Source: Aliidiomarina sp. (GTDB lineage Bacteria; Pseudomonadota; Gammaproteobacteria; Enterobacterales; Alteromonadaceae). Taken from it: DNA of 64,000 bases. The notes under the pieces were generated by a model, which was not told the origin of the DNA, did not search any database, and was given only the letters and a program-made list of their open reading frames with translations. Shown piece by piece: positions 24,158 to 33,128 of this stretch. Location of the stretch: assembly GCF_022565475.1 (NCBI RefSeq), contig NZ_JAIUMR010000003.1, positions 124,001 through 188,000 of the forward strand. Reading direction: 5' to 3'. Every line of letters starts with the position of its first letter. The first letter of the stretch is position 1. Made by a program: the position numbers and the translations under genes.

Positions 24158-24862
24158 ATGTACACCGCACAAGGCAAATTAAATCGTGAGTCGGTAGTAC
24201 AACAGTACTACCCGACGGTTCGGCGACACGCACTGGCTTTGCAGGTGAGGCTGCCGGCTGGGGTCGATATCGACGATTTGATTCAAGCGGGATTGGAAGG
24301 TTTACTCGACGCACTCGGGCGTTTCGATCCGCAAGCTGGCGTTGCTTTCTCGACGTTCGCGCATCAGCGTATTCGTGGGGCCATGATTGACGAATTGCGT
24401 TCGCGAGATTGGCTTCCACGCAGTGTCCGGCGGACCGCGCGGGAAATTGAAGCAGCAGTGCAAAAGCTGCAACAGCAACTCGGCCGTGCTCCCGAAGAGC
24501 GCGAAATCGCTGCGCAGTTAAATATGGAATTAGAGGAATACCGAAAGGTTCTGCTCGATACGAATAATGGTTTAGTGCTGTCTTATGACGATGTGGTGAC
24601 CGATCACGAAGAAGCCCAGTTGGGTGAAAGCGACGAGCAATGGTCGCCGGCAGAAGCCTTGTTTAGCAGTGAGCGAAAGGAACTGATTGCGCGTGCGATT
24701 GCTGCACTCCCAGAAAAAGAAAAGCTGGTGATGGCGCTGTATTATCAAGAAGAGCTTAACTTAAAAGAGATTGGTGCGGTTCTCGATGTCAGTGAGTCAC
24801 GGGTATCGCAATTGCATTCGCAAGCGATCAAGCGGATTCGGGCGAGCGTCCTCGCAGACTAA
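24158..24862 (+). CDS. fliA: Flagellar sigma-28 factor FliA
   Basis: A 234-aa sigma factor that transcribes late flagellar genes. Region 2 contains Gly-Val-Asp-Ile-Asp-Asp-Leu-Ile-Gln-Ala-Gly-Leu-Glu-Gly-Leu-Leu-Asp-Ala and Phe-Ser-Thr-Phe-Ala-x-x-Arg-Ile-Arg-Gly; region 4 ends with the helix-turn-helix Leu-Lys-Glu-Ile-Gly-Ala-Val-Leu-Asp-Val-Ser-Glu-Ser-Arg-Val-Ser-Gln. Five promoters with the matching consensus occur in the window. A terminator follows. Its antagonist FlgM is not in the window. Confidence 0.97.
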   Translation: MYTAQGKLNRESVVQQYYPTVRRHALALQVRLPAGVDIDDLIQAGLEGLLDALGRFDPQAGVAFSTFAHQRIRGAMIDELRSRDWLPRSVRRTAREIEAAVQKLQQQLGRAPEEREIAAQLNMELEEYRKVLLDTNNGLVLSYDDVVTDHEEAQLGESDEQWSPAEALFSSERKELIARAIAALPEKEKLVMALYYQEELNLKEIGAVLDVSESRVSQLHSQAIKRIRASVLAD

Positions 24863-24890
24863 CCCGTTTGGACTAGTTTTCTAGGCAGAT

Positions 24891-24920
24891 AAAAAGGCAC
24901 CGCGATGACGGTGCCTTGTT
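24891..24920. terminator. Bidirectional terminator after fliA
   Basis: AAAAAGGCACCG, 6-nt loop, CGGTGCCTTGTT. It can stop both the flh-fliA transcript and the convergent hydrolase gene. Confidence 0.9.
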
Positions 24921-24932
24921 GTATCTGTGGAG

Positions 24933-26507
24933 CTAATCTTTTCGCTTGAAACTCACATTACGATAATAATTGGTCGGATAAATGCCGACTTGGGTAAGTA
25001 CCGGACGCAACGTCCAAGTGACTTCAAGACTTGCGGCATTACCATCACGGTCGCGGGTAAAATGAACAAACTTTTCCCGTTGCGCACGGTTGCGATACGA
25101 CGCACGCCAGGTGTCATGGTGCCAATGTTCGAGGTCCAAAATACTTACGCCGTCATCCCAAAAGTGCAGCGCTAAGCCTTGTTCCGTGGCAAATACTTGG
25201 ACTTCACCATATTGCTTGTCGTGATAGCGGCCGATCAACTGTGCATTGGATAAGGTTGGCTCGGTATTGAGCTGACGCTCTGCATGAATGGCGTCGCGGG
25301 CAGCAGACGCACGCTCATAGCTTTGGTTGTAACGGTCGAGGAGCTCGTGCGTCCAATCGCGCGGGTCAAGGCCAGCAATACGGTCGATAATTTCGTTGGC
25401 GACCGCGACTTGATAGCTCGAGAAGGTGTTGGTGACCACGACAATGCCAAGGTCGAGCTCTGGAATGAGGACTAAATTAGTATTAAATCCGTCCGTCGCC
25501 CCGCCGTGTTGGCTGCGCTGAAAACCGCGATACTCGTCAAGGCTCCAGCCGAGACCATAAGCGCGGATAGGCTCACTGCGATCACCGCGGCCCGTTACAA
25601 TCTGCGGATGGTGCATGTCGCGCATGACGCGTTCGCTGAGCAAGCGCTCACCGTTATAGACGCCAGGCTCACCAAGCTGCAAGCGGATCCACTGTGCCAT
25701 ATCGTTCACTGAAGTATTCACGGAAGCTGACGGGCCAACGTTGTCGAAGTTGCGACGTTGAATTTCCACCAGTTCGCCATCGATCCACTGATGTGGCCAA
25801 GCGATATTGCTGTCTTGATCACTAAACTGAGTAATTGACGTGTTGGAGCGCAACATATTCAATGGTTGAAATAATCGCTGCGCCATGAAGTCGTCCCAGC
25901 TCATGCCCGATACTGCAGCGACGATTTCACCTGCGACGGAGTACATGACATTGCTATACACATAGCGTGAGCGGAAGGGTGCCTCAAATTCATGATGGCG
26001 CATGGCTTCAATCACGGTCCGACGATCAGCCGTGGGCATGAACTGCAAGCGATTACCAGTCATGCGGCCAACACCGACACGATGAATAAGTAAGTCACGA
26101 ATAGTCACTTCCCGAGTGACCCAAGGGTCCGCGAGCTGGAACCATGGAAGGTAGTCGATGACCTTGTCATCCCAATCGAGCTTGCCTTCATCGACCAGCA
26201 TGGCAAGGGTTGCGACAGTCATTGCTTTCGTGGTGGAGGCAACGCCAAATAAGGTGTCGGCATTGACGTTAGCCGACTCACTTTGGCGCAGCACCCCGTA
26301 ACCTTCAGCGTGGATAACTTGGTCTTGATAGACCACAGCGACCGCCATTCCAGGCACTCCCCACGCTTGACGACCCGCTTCAATGCGCTCATCGAGCCCC
26401 GCCAATTTTGCTTCAATTTCTTGGTTCTGAGCAACCACTGGCGATGTCAAACTGGTCAGCAATAGCCAACCTGTGGTTAGCGCGAACGCCACCTGAGAAA
26501 CTTTCAT
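24933..26507 (-). CDS. Serine beta-lactamase-fold hydrolase with C-terminal DUF3471-like domain
   Basis: A 524-aa secreted protein (signal peptide Met-Lys-Val-Ser-Gln through Val-Val-Ala-Gln). The class C beta-lactamase fold (about residues 30-375) has the nucleophile motif Ser-Thr-Thr-Lys in Gly-Val-Ala-Ser-Thr-Thr-Lys-Ala, and Tyr-Ser-Asn in Tyr-Val-Tyr-Ser-Asn-Val-Met-Tyr-Ser; a His-Gly-Gly in Gln-His-Gly-Gly-Ala-Thr-Asp fits the third box. The last about 110 residues form a DUF3471-like domain. Such proteins are esterases or peptidases more often than resistance enzymes. The start at 26507 is supported by AGGAAG and the signal peptide; the frame upstream is not coding. Confidence 0.88.
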   Translation of the reverse strand: MKVSQVAFALTTGWLLLTSLTSPVVAQNQEIEAKLAGLDERIEAGRQAWGVPGMAVAVVYQDQVIHAEGYGVLRQSESANVNADTLFGVASTTKAMTVATLAMLVDEGKLDWDDKVIDYLPWFQLADPWVTREVTIRDLLIHRVGVGRMTGNRLQFMPTADRRTVIEAMRHHEFEAPFRSRYVYSNVMYSVAGEIVAAVSGMSWDDFMAQRLFQPLNMLRSNTSITQFSDQDSNIAWPHQWIDGELVEIQRRNFDNVGPSASVNTSVNDMAQWIRLQLGEPGVYNGERLLSERVMRDMHHPQIVTGRGDRSEPIRAYGLGWSLDEYRGFQRSQHGGATDGFNTNLVLIPELDLGIVVVTNTFSSYQVAVANEIIDRIAGLDPRDWTHELLDRYNQSYERASAARDAIHAERQLNTEPTLSNAQLIGRYHDKQYGEVQVFATEQGLALHFWDDGVSILDLEHWHHDTWRASYRNRAQREKFVHFTRDRDGNAASLEVTWTLRPVLTQVGIYPTNYYRNVSFKRKD

Positions 26508-26578
26508 AACTCTTCCTCGTTCAATTATTTTCCTTACCATAACAAAAACCCACTGCAAATACATGATGTTACCGCCCT

Positions 26579-26617
26579 GGCTCGGAGCCGGAATTATTTT
26601 TGTTCTGGCTCGGAGCC
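26579..26617. repeat. Paired GGCTCGGAGCC dispersed repeat, copy 1
   Basis: Two 11-bp palindromes GGCTCGGAGCC (26579-26589 and 26607-26617) separated by 17 bp of AT-rich sequence. The same arrangement, with similar spacer, occurs in opposite orientation at 34481-34520, so it is a dispersed REP-like element in intergenic DNA. Confidence 0.7.
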
Positions 26618-26658
26618 AGAACAGGTTGCGAAATGGAAGCGATGAGTGGCGTTTCGGA

Positions 26659-28590
26659 TTAAAGGCGGTAGCGGAAGCCGATTTCGAGAGTGACTTCGCG
26701 GTTCCAGCGTGTTTCGAGTTCTTCTTTCAGTGCGCGCATGGAAGCGTCGTCAAGCGGCTGAGTTCCAATTGAGTCAGCTCTGACGTAGATAGCGTTGCGC
26801 CGAGCATTCACCTCAATATTACTAAATTGAATCGGCTGCTGGTTATAAACAAATTCGAACTGACTGATATCACGCTCTATACGATAATTCTGATAAATGG
26901 ACGCAAATGCGAAAGCTAATGGAATTGCAATAACAACAACCGACGCCATGGTTAGAATAAGCCCCTTGCGAGCACGCTGTACGGGTGCGTAACCTAAGAC
27001 GAGAAAGGTTAGAGCGGCAGCGCCGGCGATGCCGATCAAGTTGGTGGCAAGGAGCAGGCCTGCGCCCCAAATCATACTTAAGTTTGTCCAACCAAGCCCA
27101 ATACCGGCAACGCAAAGTGGTGGTACTAACGCAACGGCAATCGCAACACCCGGCAAACTGCGCATGACACTGGCGCGGGCATACGCATAGGCACCGGCGA
27201 TACCACAGGCAATGGCAACGCCTAAATCGAGTAATGTCGGTTGTAAGCGTCCGGCAATCTCTGGTGTGAGCTCTTTCACGGGAACCAGAATTGCTAGGAG
27301 CGCGGAGACGAACAAACCTAAAACAACACCAATACCAATCGTTTTCAATGACTGCAACGTAAGTGAGCGGTCACTTCTGAGGAGTCCCATGGCAACAGCG
27401 ACTATGGGTGCCATCAGCGGCGCTAGAACCATGGCGCCAATAATGACTGCGGTACTATTCAAAAACAAACCAAGCGTCGCGACAATCGAACTTAGAATCA
27501 TTAAGGCAAGATAATGCGGATGGGCAACTGCACTGTCGCGAACTTGCAAAAACAGCTCCTTGAAGTCTTCTTCAAGGGCATGGGTAAAGAGCGGCAGATG
27601 ACGGGTAATCATGGAAATGCGTTCTTCATTTTGCGGCAAATTATCCACCCGCATCGTGTCCTTGTTGTCATCAATCGGCTCATGAAAATCATGGTACTCA
27701 TCGCTCATATTGATGCGCACTGCGCGCGGATACATCTCGAGTTCAACGCTGTCAGTTTTGCGCATGCGGCCGTCCAAAACCAAGCGCATGGGTTGGTTTG
27801 CCTTTAGGGTGAGCCGTTTGGTTTTGATATAGCCAATGCAGCTTGGTAATTTGCGCTGATTGCGCCGACGCAGCAATGAACCAAAAAGAAACTCGAGGTA
27901 CTGGATGACGGATTTTGGGGCTATCGCCACACAGGACACTCGATTGTCTTGTACGGAAATAGTGGTATCCAGCAGTCGCGCTGCGGCGGAATGAATGTCG
28001 TTTTCAATAGCGACCATGCCCGAAATAGCGGTTTGTAGTTCCTTTTTGTCGGTACTGATGGTCACGGGGAAGACGCTAATGGTGAAAAGATTACGGATAC
28101 TGCGCCACAGCAACGCAAGCCAGTACAAGGCAAATCGCCACGGTGACTGCTCCCGGCGCAACCAAGTGCTGCTCCGTTGATTAACAAACGGCGTGTTGCC
28201 AATGGTGACGGAACCTAAAACCACTTCATTGTTGCAGCGCAAAATATCGAGCGCTTCGGGATCGTCTTCAAAGGCTAAGCGAATGGCTTGGTCCTGATCT
28301 TTAGGTAGTTTAAACCAGGTTGCTAATGGCCCGCCCTGCACAAGTGGTATAAAGCCCAAGGAAAGATTCAATGTTTTGGCGATATCAATGAGCTGGTGTG
28401 CGGTTTGGTCGGTGACAAACGCCACGACGTGGTCTGCTTGGTCACTGAACATTCCCGGTGTTTCGAGAAATTCATCGAGCGGTACATCGATGAGCTTAAT
28501 GTTATGAGTCAGGGCGAACGTGTGTACTTTTTCGAGTAGGGCGAACTGTTCATTTGTGTAAACGACTAACGCCTTTTCCATAAACGCCAT
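26659..28590 (-). CDS. DUF389 family membrane protein
   Basis: A 643-aa protein. The N-terminal about 330 residues are soluble and include a segment similar to diacylglycerol-kinase-like folds (Leu-Pro-Ser-Cys-Ile-Gly-Tyr-Ile-Lys, then Met-Tyr-Pro-Arg-Ala-Val-Arg-Ile). Residues of about 360-600 are the DUF389 membrane domain with six or so helices, including Gly-Ala-Met-Val-Leu-Ala-Pro-Leu-Met-Ala-Pro-Ile and Leu-Val-Pro-Pro-Leu-Cys-Val-Ala-Gly-Ile-Gly. Function is unknown. The ATG at 28590 follows GAGGAA; an upstream in-frame extension overlaps the divergent rlmJ leader and is not used. Confidence 0.85.
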   Translation of the reverse strand: MAFMEKALVVYTNEQFALLEKVHTFALTHNIKLIDVPLDEFLETPGMFSDQADHVVAFVTDQTAHQLIDIAKTLNLSLGFIPLVQGGPLATWFKLPKDQDQAIRLAFEDDPEALDILRCNNEVVLGSVTIGNTPFVNQRSSTWLRREQSPWRFALYWLALLWRSIRNLFTISVFPVTISTDKKELQTAISGMVAIENDIHSAAARLLDTTISVQDNRVSCVAIAPKSVIQYLEFLFGSLLRRRNQRKLPSCIGYIKTKRLTLKANQPMRLVLDGRMRKTDSVELEMYPRAVRINMSDEYHDFHEPIDDNKDTMRVDNLPQNEERISMITRHLPLFTHALEEDFKELFLQVRDSAVAHPHYLALMILSSIVATLGLFLNSTAVIIGAMVLAPLMAPIVAVAMGLLRSDRSLTLQSLKTIGIGVVLGLFVSALLAILVPVKELTPEIAGRLQPTLLDLGVAIACGIAGAYAYARASVMRSLPGVAIAVALVPPLCVAGIGLGWTNLSMIWGAGLLLATNLIGIAGAAALTFLVLGYAPVQRARKGLILTMASVVVIAIPLAFAFASIYQNYRIERDISQFEFVYNQQPIQFSNIEVNARRNAIYVRADSIGTQPLDDASMRALKEELETRWNREVTLEIGFRYRL

Positions 28591-28704
28591 TTGAAATTCC
28601 TCATGACTCGCAGTCCATACGTTATAGCGCAGACAAACGCGACAATAAAGTGCTTTCAAGGTAATCTAGGGTTTCGAACATTTCTAACAGCAGCCGAGGA
28701 TCCT

Positions 28705-29562
28705 GTGCTCAGTTATCAACACGGTTATCATGCGGGGAATGCCGCCGATGTGCATAAGCATCTGATTTTAATCGCGACCATTCAACGTATGCAGCAAAAA
28801 GCGAGTGCGATTCACTACTTTGACACCCATGCCGGCAAAGGCTTGTATGATTTGCGCGATGCGCAAGCCCAGAAAACGGGTGAATATCGTCATGGCGTAC
28901 AATTGGTCCTTGAGCATCGCGAGCAACTCGCTAAGCACCCGGTTTGGCAGCATTTTTTTAATGAATTACAACGCTTAAACCCATATTCGCGTGACCAAAC
29001 GATTAGCTTTTATCCCGGTTCGCCTGCTTGGGTTGCAGGCTTAGCACGCCCGGGTGATCGTCACACCGTGTTTGAGTTACACCCAGGTGAACATGAAGCG
29101 TTAACCACGCACGAACAGACCGGTTTTGTCGTCTACGGTGATGGACTACAAGGTGTCGTGCGCATGTTGCCGCCGAAAACGCCTCGGCTTTTGACGCTAA
29201 TTGATCCTGCCTACGAAGACAAAAGTGAATATGCGGCGGTGGCTGACACGGTCAAGAATATCATGCAACGTTGCCGTCATGCGTCGGTGTTAATCTGGTA
29301 TCCAATGCTGCCTGCAGGTCGCCATGAAACCATGTTGGAGCAACTGCAAAGTCAGTTGCAACAGCCCATATTACGTAGCGAGTTGCATTACAAGGAAGCG
29401 GAAGGGGAGCGCGGCATGTACGGCTCGGGGATGCTGATTGTCAATCCGCCTTGGCAAATAGAAGCTGAAATTGAGCAACTTATGCAACCGCTGTTACCGG
29501 CCTTTGAGCCGGTTTACCAACACCCAGCGATGTTGCAGCAGAGCTGGCTTCGAACTGAATAA
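28705..29562 (+). CDS. rlmJ: 23S rRNA (adenine(2030)-N6)-methyltransferase RlmJ
   Basis: A 285-aa methyltransferase that modifies A2030 of 23S rRNA. It begins with Leu-Ser-Tyr-Gln-His-Gly-Tyr-His-Ala-Gly-Asn-Ala-Ala-Asp-Val-His-Lys-His and contains Asp-Thr-His-Ala-Gly-Lys-Gly and the catalytic Leu-Ile-Asp-Pro-Ala-Tyr-Glu (DPPY-like). Length matches E. coli RlmJ (280). The start is a GTG at 28705 after CGAGG; an open 38-codon extension upstream is not conserved in style. Confidence 0.95.
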   Translation: MLSYQHGYHAGNAADVHKHLILIATIQRMQQKASAIHYFDTHAGKGLYDLRDAQAQKTGEYRHGVQLVLEHREQLAKHPVWQHFFNELQRLNPYSRDQTISFYPGSPAWVAGLARPGDRHTVFELHPGEHEALTTHEQTGFVVYGDGLQGVVRMLPPKTPRLLTLIDPAYEDKSEYAAVADTVKNIMQRCRHASVLIWYPMLPAGRHETMLEQLQSQLQQPILRSELHYKEAEGERGMYGSGMLIVNPPWQIEAEIEQLMQPLLPAFEPVYQHPAMLQQSWLRTE

Positions 29563-29595
29563 ATCAATCTACCTATTTAAATTAGGCTCGTGATC

Positions 29596-31593
29596 ATGAT
29601 GAAAAAGATGTCGAAAATCATACTTCCCACAGCTATAGCATTGATAGCGTTGTCAGCCTGCGGCAAGGCAGTTCAAACCGCAAGCGAGGCGACGCCAGTT
29701 GCCACAGGTACGCAAGTCCAGATCCGACTTATGGAAACGACTGATTTGCATGCATATATGGTTGGATACGACTATTTTCGTCAGCAGCCGACCGATCAGC
29801 TCGGTTTGACGTACACCGCAGCGCTGATTCATCAAGCTCGCGAGGAGCAACCGAATAATTTTTTGGTGGATAATGGCGATTTGATTCAAGGCTCTGCATT
29901 TGGCGACTGGGTCGCTGGGCAAGGCGCTGCGTATGTCGATGAACACCGTCATCCGATTATGCGGGCGTTGAATTACTTGGACTATGACGTTGGCAACCTC
30001 GGCAACCACGAGTTTAATTTTGGTCTGGAATTTTTGGAAAGCACGATTGCCGGTGCAAATTTTCCGTATATCAGCGCCAACGTGTTTTGGGCCGATAGTC
30101 CAGCCGACGCCGGTAAACAATCGCACGGCTGGGATAACCCACTGGTGCCACCGTACGTTATTTTACCGCGACAGGTGACCACTAACCATGGTCAGCTAGT
30201 TACCCTTAATGTGGGCTTTATTGGCTTCTTGCCGCCACAAATTGTCCGTTGGGATCAACAACATTTGGCGGGTAAAGTGCGGGTGCGTGATATGGTTGCG
30301 GCGGCCGAGTACTTTGTGCCAAAAATGAAAGCGGACGGCGCGGATATCGTTGTTGCTATTCCGCATTCTGGACTGCGGGTCTATGGCAGTTATCCAGAAT
30401 TTGCCGAGCAAGCGAGCTATCAACTCGCTGGTGTAGACGGGATTGATGCGATTTTGTTTGGTCACCAGCATCAGCTTTTTCCAGGCTCTCCAGCTTATGA
30501 TAACTTACCGGATGTCGATAATGAACGGGGTTTTGTCCGCGGCGTGCCCGCTGTGTCACCTGGGTATTTTGGCAATCATTTGGGCATTATTGACTTAATT
30601 CTCGAGCATGATGGGCAGCATTGGCAGGTCTTCAACAGTCACGTTGAAGCCCGACCTATTACTGATGAGCAAGATGAATCGCTTGCATCGATGATGGTCG
30701 CAGAGCAACAAGCGACGATTGCAATGCTGAATGAGCCACTTGGGCAGCTCTCTTCGCCAGTTACCAGTGTGTTCGGTCGGGTTCGACCCGGTAGTGCGGT
30801 GCAGCTGATTAACGATGCGCAACGCTGGTACGTGGAGAAGCTGCGTGAACAAGGTGAACTGCCGACTGATCTGCCACTATTGAGTGCTGCCGCACCGTTT
30901 CGTAATGGTTTTCAACATGCCGACGACTACACCATGATTCCTGCCGGTGAGTTTACGCTCGGCAATTTAGTTGACCTGTATATTTACCCTAATACCCTAC
31001 AAGTTGTTGAGGTCACAGGCGCCGAGCTAATCGAATGGCTGGAAATGTCAGCATTGACATACAACACCATTGTCGCTGAGCAAGCGGAACCGCAAGCGCT
31101 ATTTAGCGGCTTTCCGAGCTTCAATTTTGATGTTCTTTGTGGATTGAGTTATCAGTTTAACCTTGCGCAACCGCCACGCTATAATCGTTACGGGAAGTTG
31201 ATTAACCCGGACGCCCGACGTGTCGAACAGGTGAAATATGACAATGCACCCATCGATTTAGAGCAACGTTTTCTTGTTGCGGTGAATAACTATCGAGCGG
31301 GCGGTGGTGGGCACTTCCCTGCGCTCGATGGCTCGAATGTTGTGTATTCTACGGGCGAAGAAGTTCGCCGTGTGATTGCGGACTATGCAATAGCGGTGAC
31401 GCAAGTGAATGCAGGGCTTCTGAATGTCGACGTGACTGATCATTGGCGGCTCAAGTTGCCTGTAAACGCAGACGTATTCTGGCGTGGTAACAACTCACAG
31501 ATAGCAGCTGAAGAAGCTCAGGAAATCAAAGGGTTAGTCGTTGGTGGGGCGGCTGAAGGCGGGGGCATTTACTATCATTTGCGCCACGACTAG
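29596..31593 (+). CDS. cpdB: 2',3'-cyclic-nucleotide 2'-phosphodiesterase / 3'-nucleotidase CpdB, lipoprotein form
   Basis: A 665-aa periplasm-facing enzyme that hydrolyses 2',3'-cyclic nucleotides and 3'-nucleotides. The metallophosphatase domain shows Thr-Asp-Leu-His-Ala-Tyr-Met, Asp-Asn-Gly-Asp-Leu-Ile-Gln-Gly-Ser, Gly-Asn-His-Glu-Phe-Asn and Gly-His-Gln-His; the C-terminal nucleotidase domain has Asn-Tyr-Arg-Ala-Gly-Gly-Gly-Gly-His-Phe. The signal ends in the lipobox Leu-Ser-Ala-Cys, so it is predicted to be lipid-anchored, unlike the soluble E. coli CpdB. Start at 29596 or three bases later; a GTG at 29590 is also in frame. Confidence 0.93.
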   Translation: MMKKMSKIILPTAIALIALSACGKAVQTASEATPVATGTQVQIRLMETTDLHAYMVGYDYFRQQPTDQLGLTYTAALIHQAREEQPNNFLVDNGDLIQGSAFGDWVAGQGAAYVDEHRHPIMRALNYLDYDVGNLGNHEFNFGLEFLESTIAGANFPYISANVFWADSPADAGKQSHGWDNPLVPPYVILPRQVTTNHGQLVTLNVGFIGFLPPQIVRWDQQHLAGKVRVRDMVAAAEYFVPKMKADGADIVVAIPHSGLRVYGSYPEFAEQASYQLAGVDGIDAILFGHQHQLFPGSPAYDNLPDVDNERGFVRGVPAVSPGYFGNHLGIIDLILEHDGQHWQVFNSHVEARPITDEQDESLASMMVAEQQATIAMLNEPLGQLSSPVTSVFGRVRPGSAVQLINDAQRWYVEKLREQGELPTDLPLLSAAAPFRNGFQHADDYTMIPAGEFTLGNLVDLYIYPNTLQVVEVTGAELIEWLEMSALTYNTIVAEQAEPQALFSGFPSFNFDVLCGLSYQFNLAQPPRYNRYGKLINPDARRVEQVKYDNAPIDLEQRFLVAVNNYRAGGGGHFPALDGSNVVYSTGEEVRRVIADYAIAVTQVNAGLLNVDVTDHWRLKLPVNADVFWRGNNSQIAAEEAQEIKGLVVGGAAEGGGIYYHLRHD

Positions 31594-31702
31594 TTGTTCG
31601 TTTGTGATCGACTCGCTGCTTCGGCACTTCAAACTGAGGGTAACGAAGTCGTTTTGATTTCCGCAATCGCTTGAAAAGTTGTTGAAAATAACGTCGAATA
31701 CA

Positions 31703-31730
31703 TTGATATTCATGACGCTAATGTTATACT
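31703..31730 (+). promoter_or_regulatory. Sigma-70 promoter of the OmpA-family gene
   Basis: TTGATA, 16-bp spacer, TATACT. Transcription would start near 31737, giving an unusually long leader of about 180 nt. The rest of the interval 31594-31916 has no gene. Confidence 0.6.
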
Positions 31731-31916
31731 TCGGAACAGTGCGCATGTTGAAAATGTCAACGTTAATTAACGATTTGGTTTATTAATGCACTTCGATTTC
31801 TAAAGTTTTGGTAAAGCTAGAGATTTTTCTCATAGTTGCGCCAGAATAAGGGTTTAGTACCCCCCAAGCCTCCCGGGTAAGTGGAGAAGCTCAAAGGAAA
31901 GAAGGAATATACCCTT

Positions 31917-33014
31917 ATGAAAAAGATTGTCGGAATTGCAGCGCCAGCCGTCATTGCTGGTCTTTTGATTGCAAGCCCTCATGCGGTGGCCAATGACGGT
32001 TACTATGCTGGTACCGAAGATATCACCGTTGGTTTGCGTTTGCACCTAACTAAGTACAGCAATAAGCGTCAATATGTCGACGGTTTGGGCAATGTTCATA
32101 ACTTTAGCGGCAGCACGCAATCTGCACAGCCGGGTTTAGAGCTTTCTGTGCCTTTGACCAAACGCTTTGCTTTGCGTTCATACTATGACTACGTAGAAGT
32201 CGGTACGCAGAACATGCAGCACACAGGTTACGGTGAAATTTATGGTGTTGACGCATTGTTTTATGCAACGCGTAACTTCTATTTCGGCTTAGGTGCAAGC
32301 CGTGCAAACGTTGCCGACCACAGTAACGCAATGTGGCGTGCGACTCTTGGTTATCGGCACTTCCTCTCTGACCGTTTGTCGGTGAAAGCTGAATATGCGC
32401 CGCAAACTAAGTCAGACTTCAACGACCAGTCATTTATTTTAGGTATGGCCTACTCGTTCGGCAACAATGGTCCATTGCTTGATAACACGCGTGACCGCCG
32501 TGTAGAGCAAGCTGCTCCAGCAGAGCCTGTAGTTGATCGTACAACTGACACAGATGGCGACGGCGTTCCAGATTATCGTGACGAGTGTCCAAACACCCCA
32601 CGTGGTCATGTTGTCGACAGCCGTGGCTGTACCGTTTACACCACACAGCAAGTTTCTGAAGAATTACGCGTAGGCTTCGCCTTTGATTCTGCTCGCGTAA
32701 CCAGCGACTATCAAGGCGACATCCGTCGTTTGGCTGATTTCATGAAAGAACATGCTGATACGCAAGTTGTTTTACACGGTCACACTGACTTAATCGGTAC
32801 TGCTGAATACAACCAGCGTTTATCAGAGCGTCGTGCAGCAGCTGTTGCTGACATTCTGGTGAATGAGCACGGTATCGCTCGCAGCCGCATTCAGTCACGC
32901 GGTCACGGCATGAGCCAGCCGATTGTGAACGAAATTAGCTTGCCAGCAAACGCGCGCAACCGTCGTACGGAAGCTCGTTTGTCTGTCGAAATTCGAGTGC
33001 CACAAACTCGTTAA
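31917..33014 (+). CDS. OmpA-family outer membrane protein
   Basis: A 365-aa outer membrane protein: signal peptide (ending Ala-Val-Ala), an N-terminal beta-barrel of about 190 residues with many alternating aromatic segments, a thrombospondin type 3-like calcium-binding stretch (Asp-Thr-Asp-Gly-Asp-Gly-Val-Pro-Asp-Tyr-Arg-Asp-Glu-Cys-Pro), and a C-terminal OmpA peptidoglycan-binding domain with Phe-Asp-Ser-Ala, His-Gly-His-Thr-Asp and Arg-Ile-x-Ser-Arg-Gly-His-Gly. The start at 31917 is chosen for the signal peptide and AAGGAA; the frame upstream begins earlier but is leader. Confidence 0.92.
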   Translation: MKKIVGIAAPAVIAGLLIASPHAVANDGYYAGTEDITVGLRLHLTKYSNKRQYVDGLGNVHNFSGSTQSAQPGLELSVPLTKRFALRSYYDYVEVGTQNMQHTGYGEIYGVDALFYATRNFYFGLGASRANVADHSNAMWRATLGYRHFLSDRLSVKAEYAPQTKSDFNDQSFILGMAYSFGNNGPLLDNTRDRRVEQAAPAEPVVDRTTDTDGDGVPDYRDECPNTPRGHVVDSRGCTVYTTQQVSEELRVGFAFDSARVTSDYQGDIRRLADFMKEHADTQVVLHGHTDLIGTAEYNQRLSERRAAAVADILVNEHGIARSRIQSRGHGMSQPIVNEISLPANARNRRTEARLSVEIRVPQTR

Positions 33015-33039
33015 TCTCGACACGGCTAAGTAAAAATAG

Positions 33040-33069
33040 AATCCCTCGCTTCGGCGGGGGATTTTTTTT
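33040..33069 (+). terminator. Intrinsic terminator after the OmpA-family gene
   Basis: AATCCCTCGC, TTCG tetraloop, GCGGGGGATT followed by Ts. Confidence 0.92.
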
Positions 33070-33128
33070 GCATTTTTGAAAAGAGCGTGCATAAATAGGC
33101 TTCGGTGTTTGGCGATAAGAATAACAAC

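Noticed and set aside
24933-26507. Antibiotic-resistance beta-lactamase
   Set aside because: The fold and motifs are of the class C/esterase superfamily with an extra C-terminal DUF3471-like domain; such proteins are usually not resistance enzymes.
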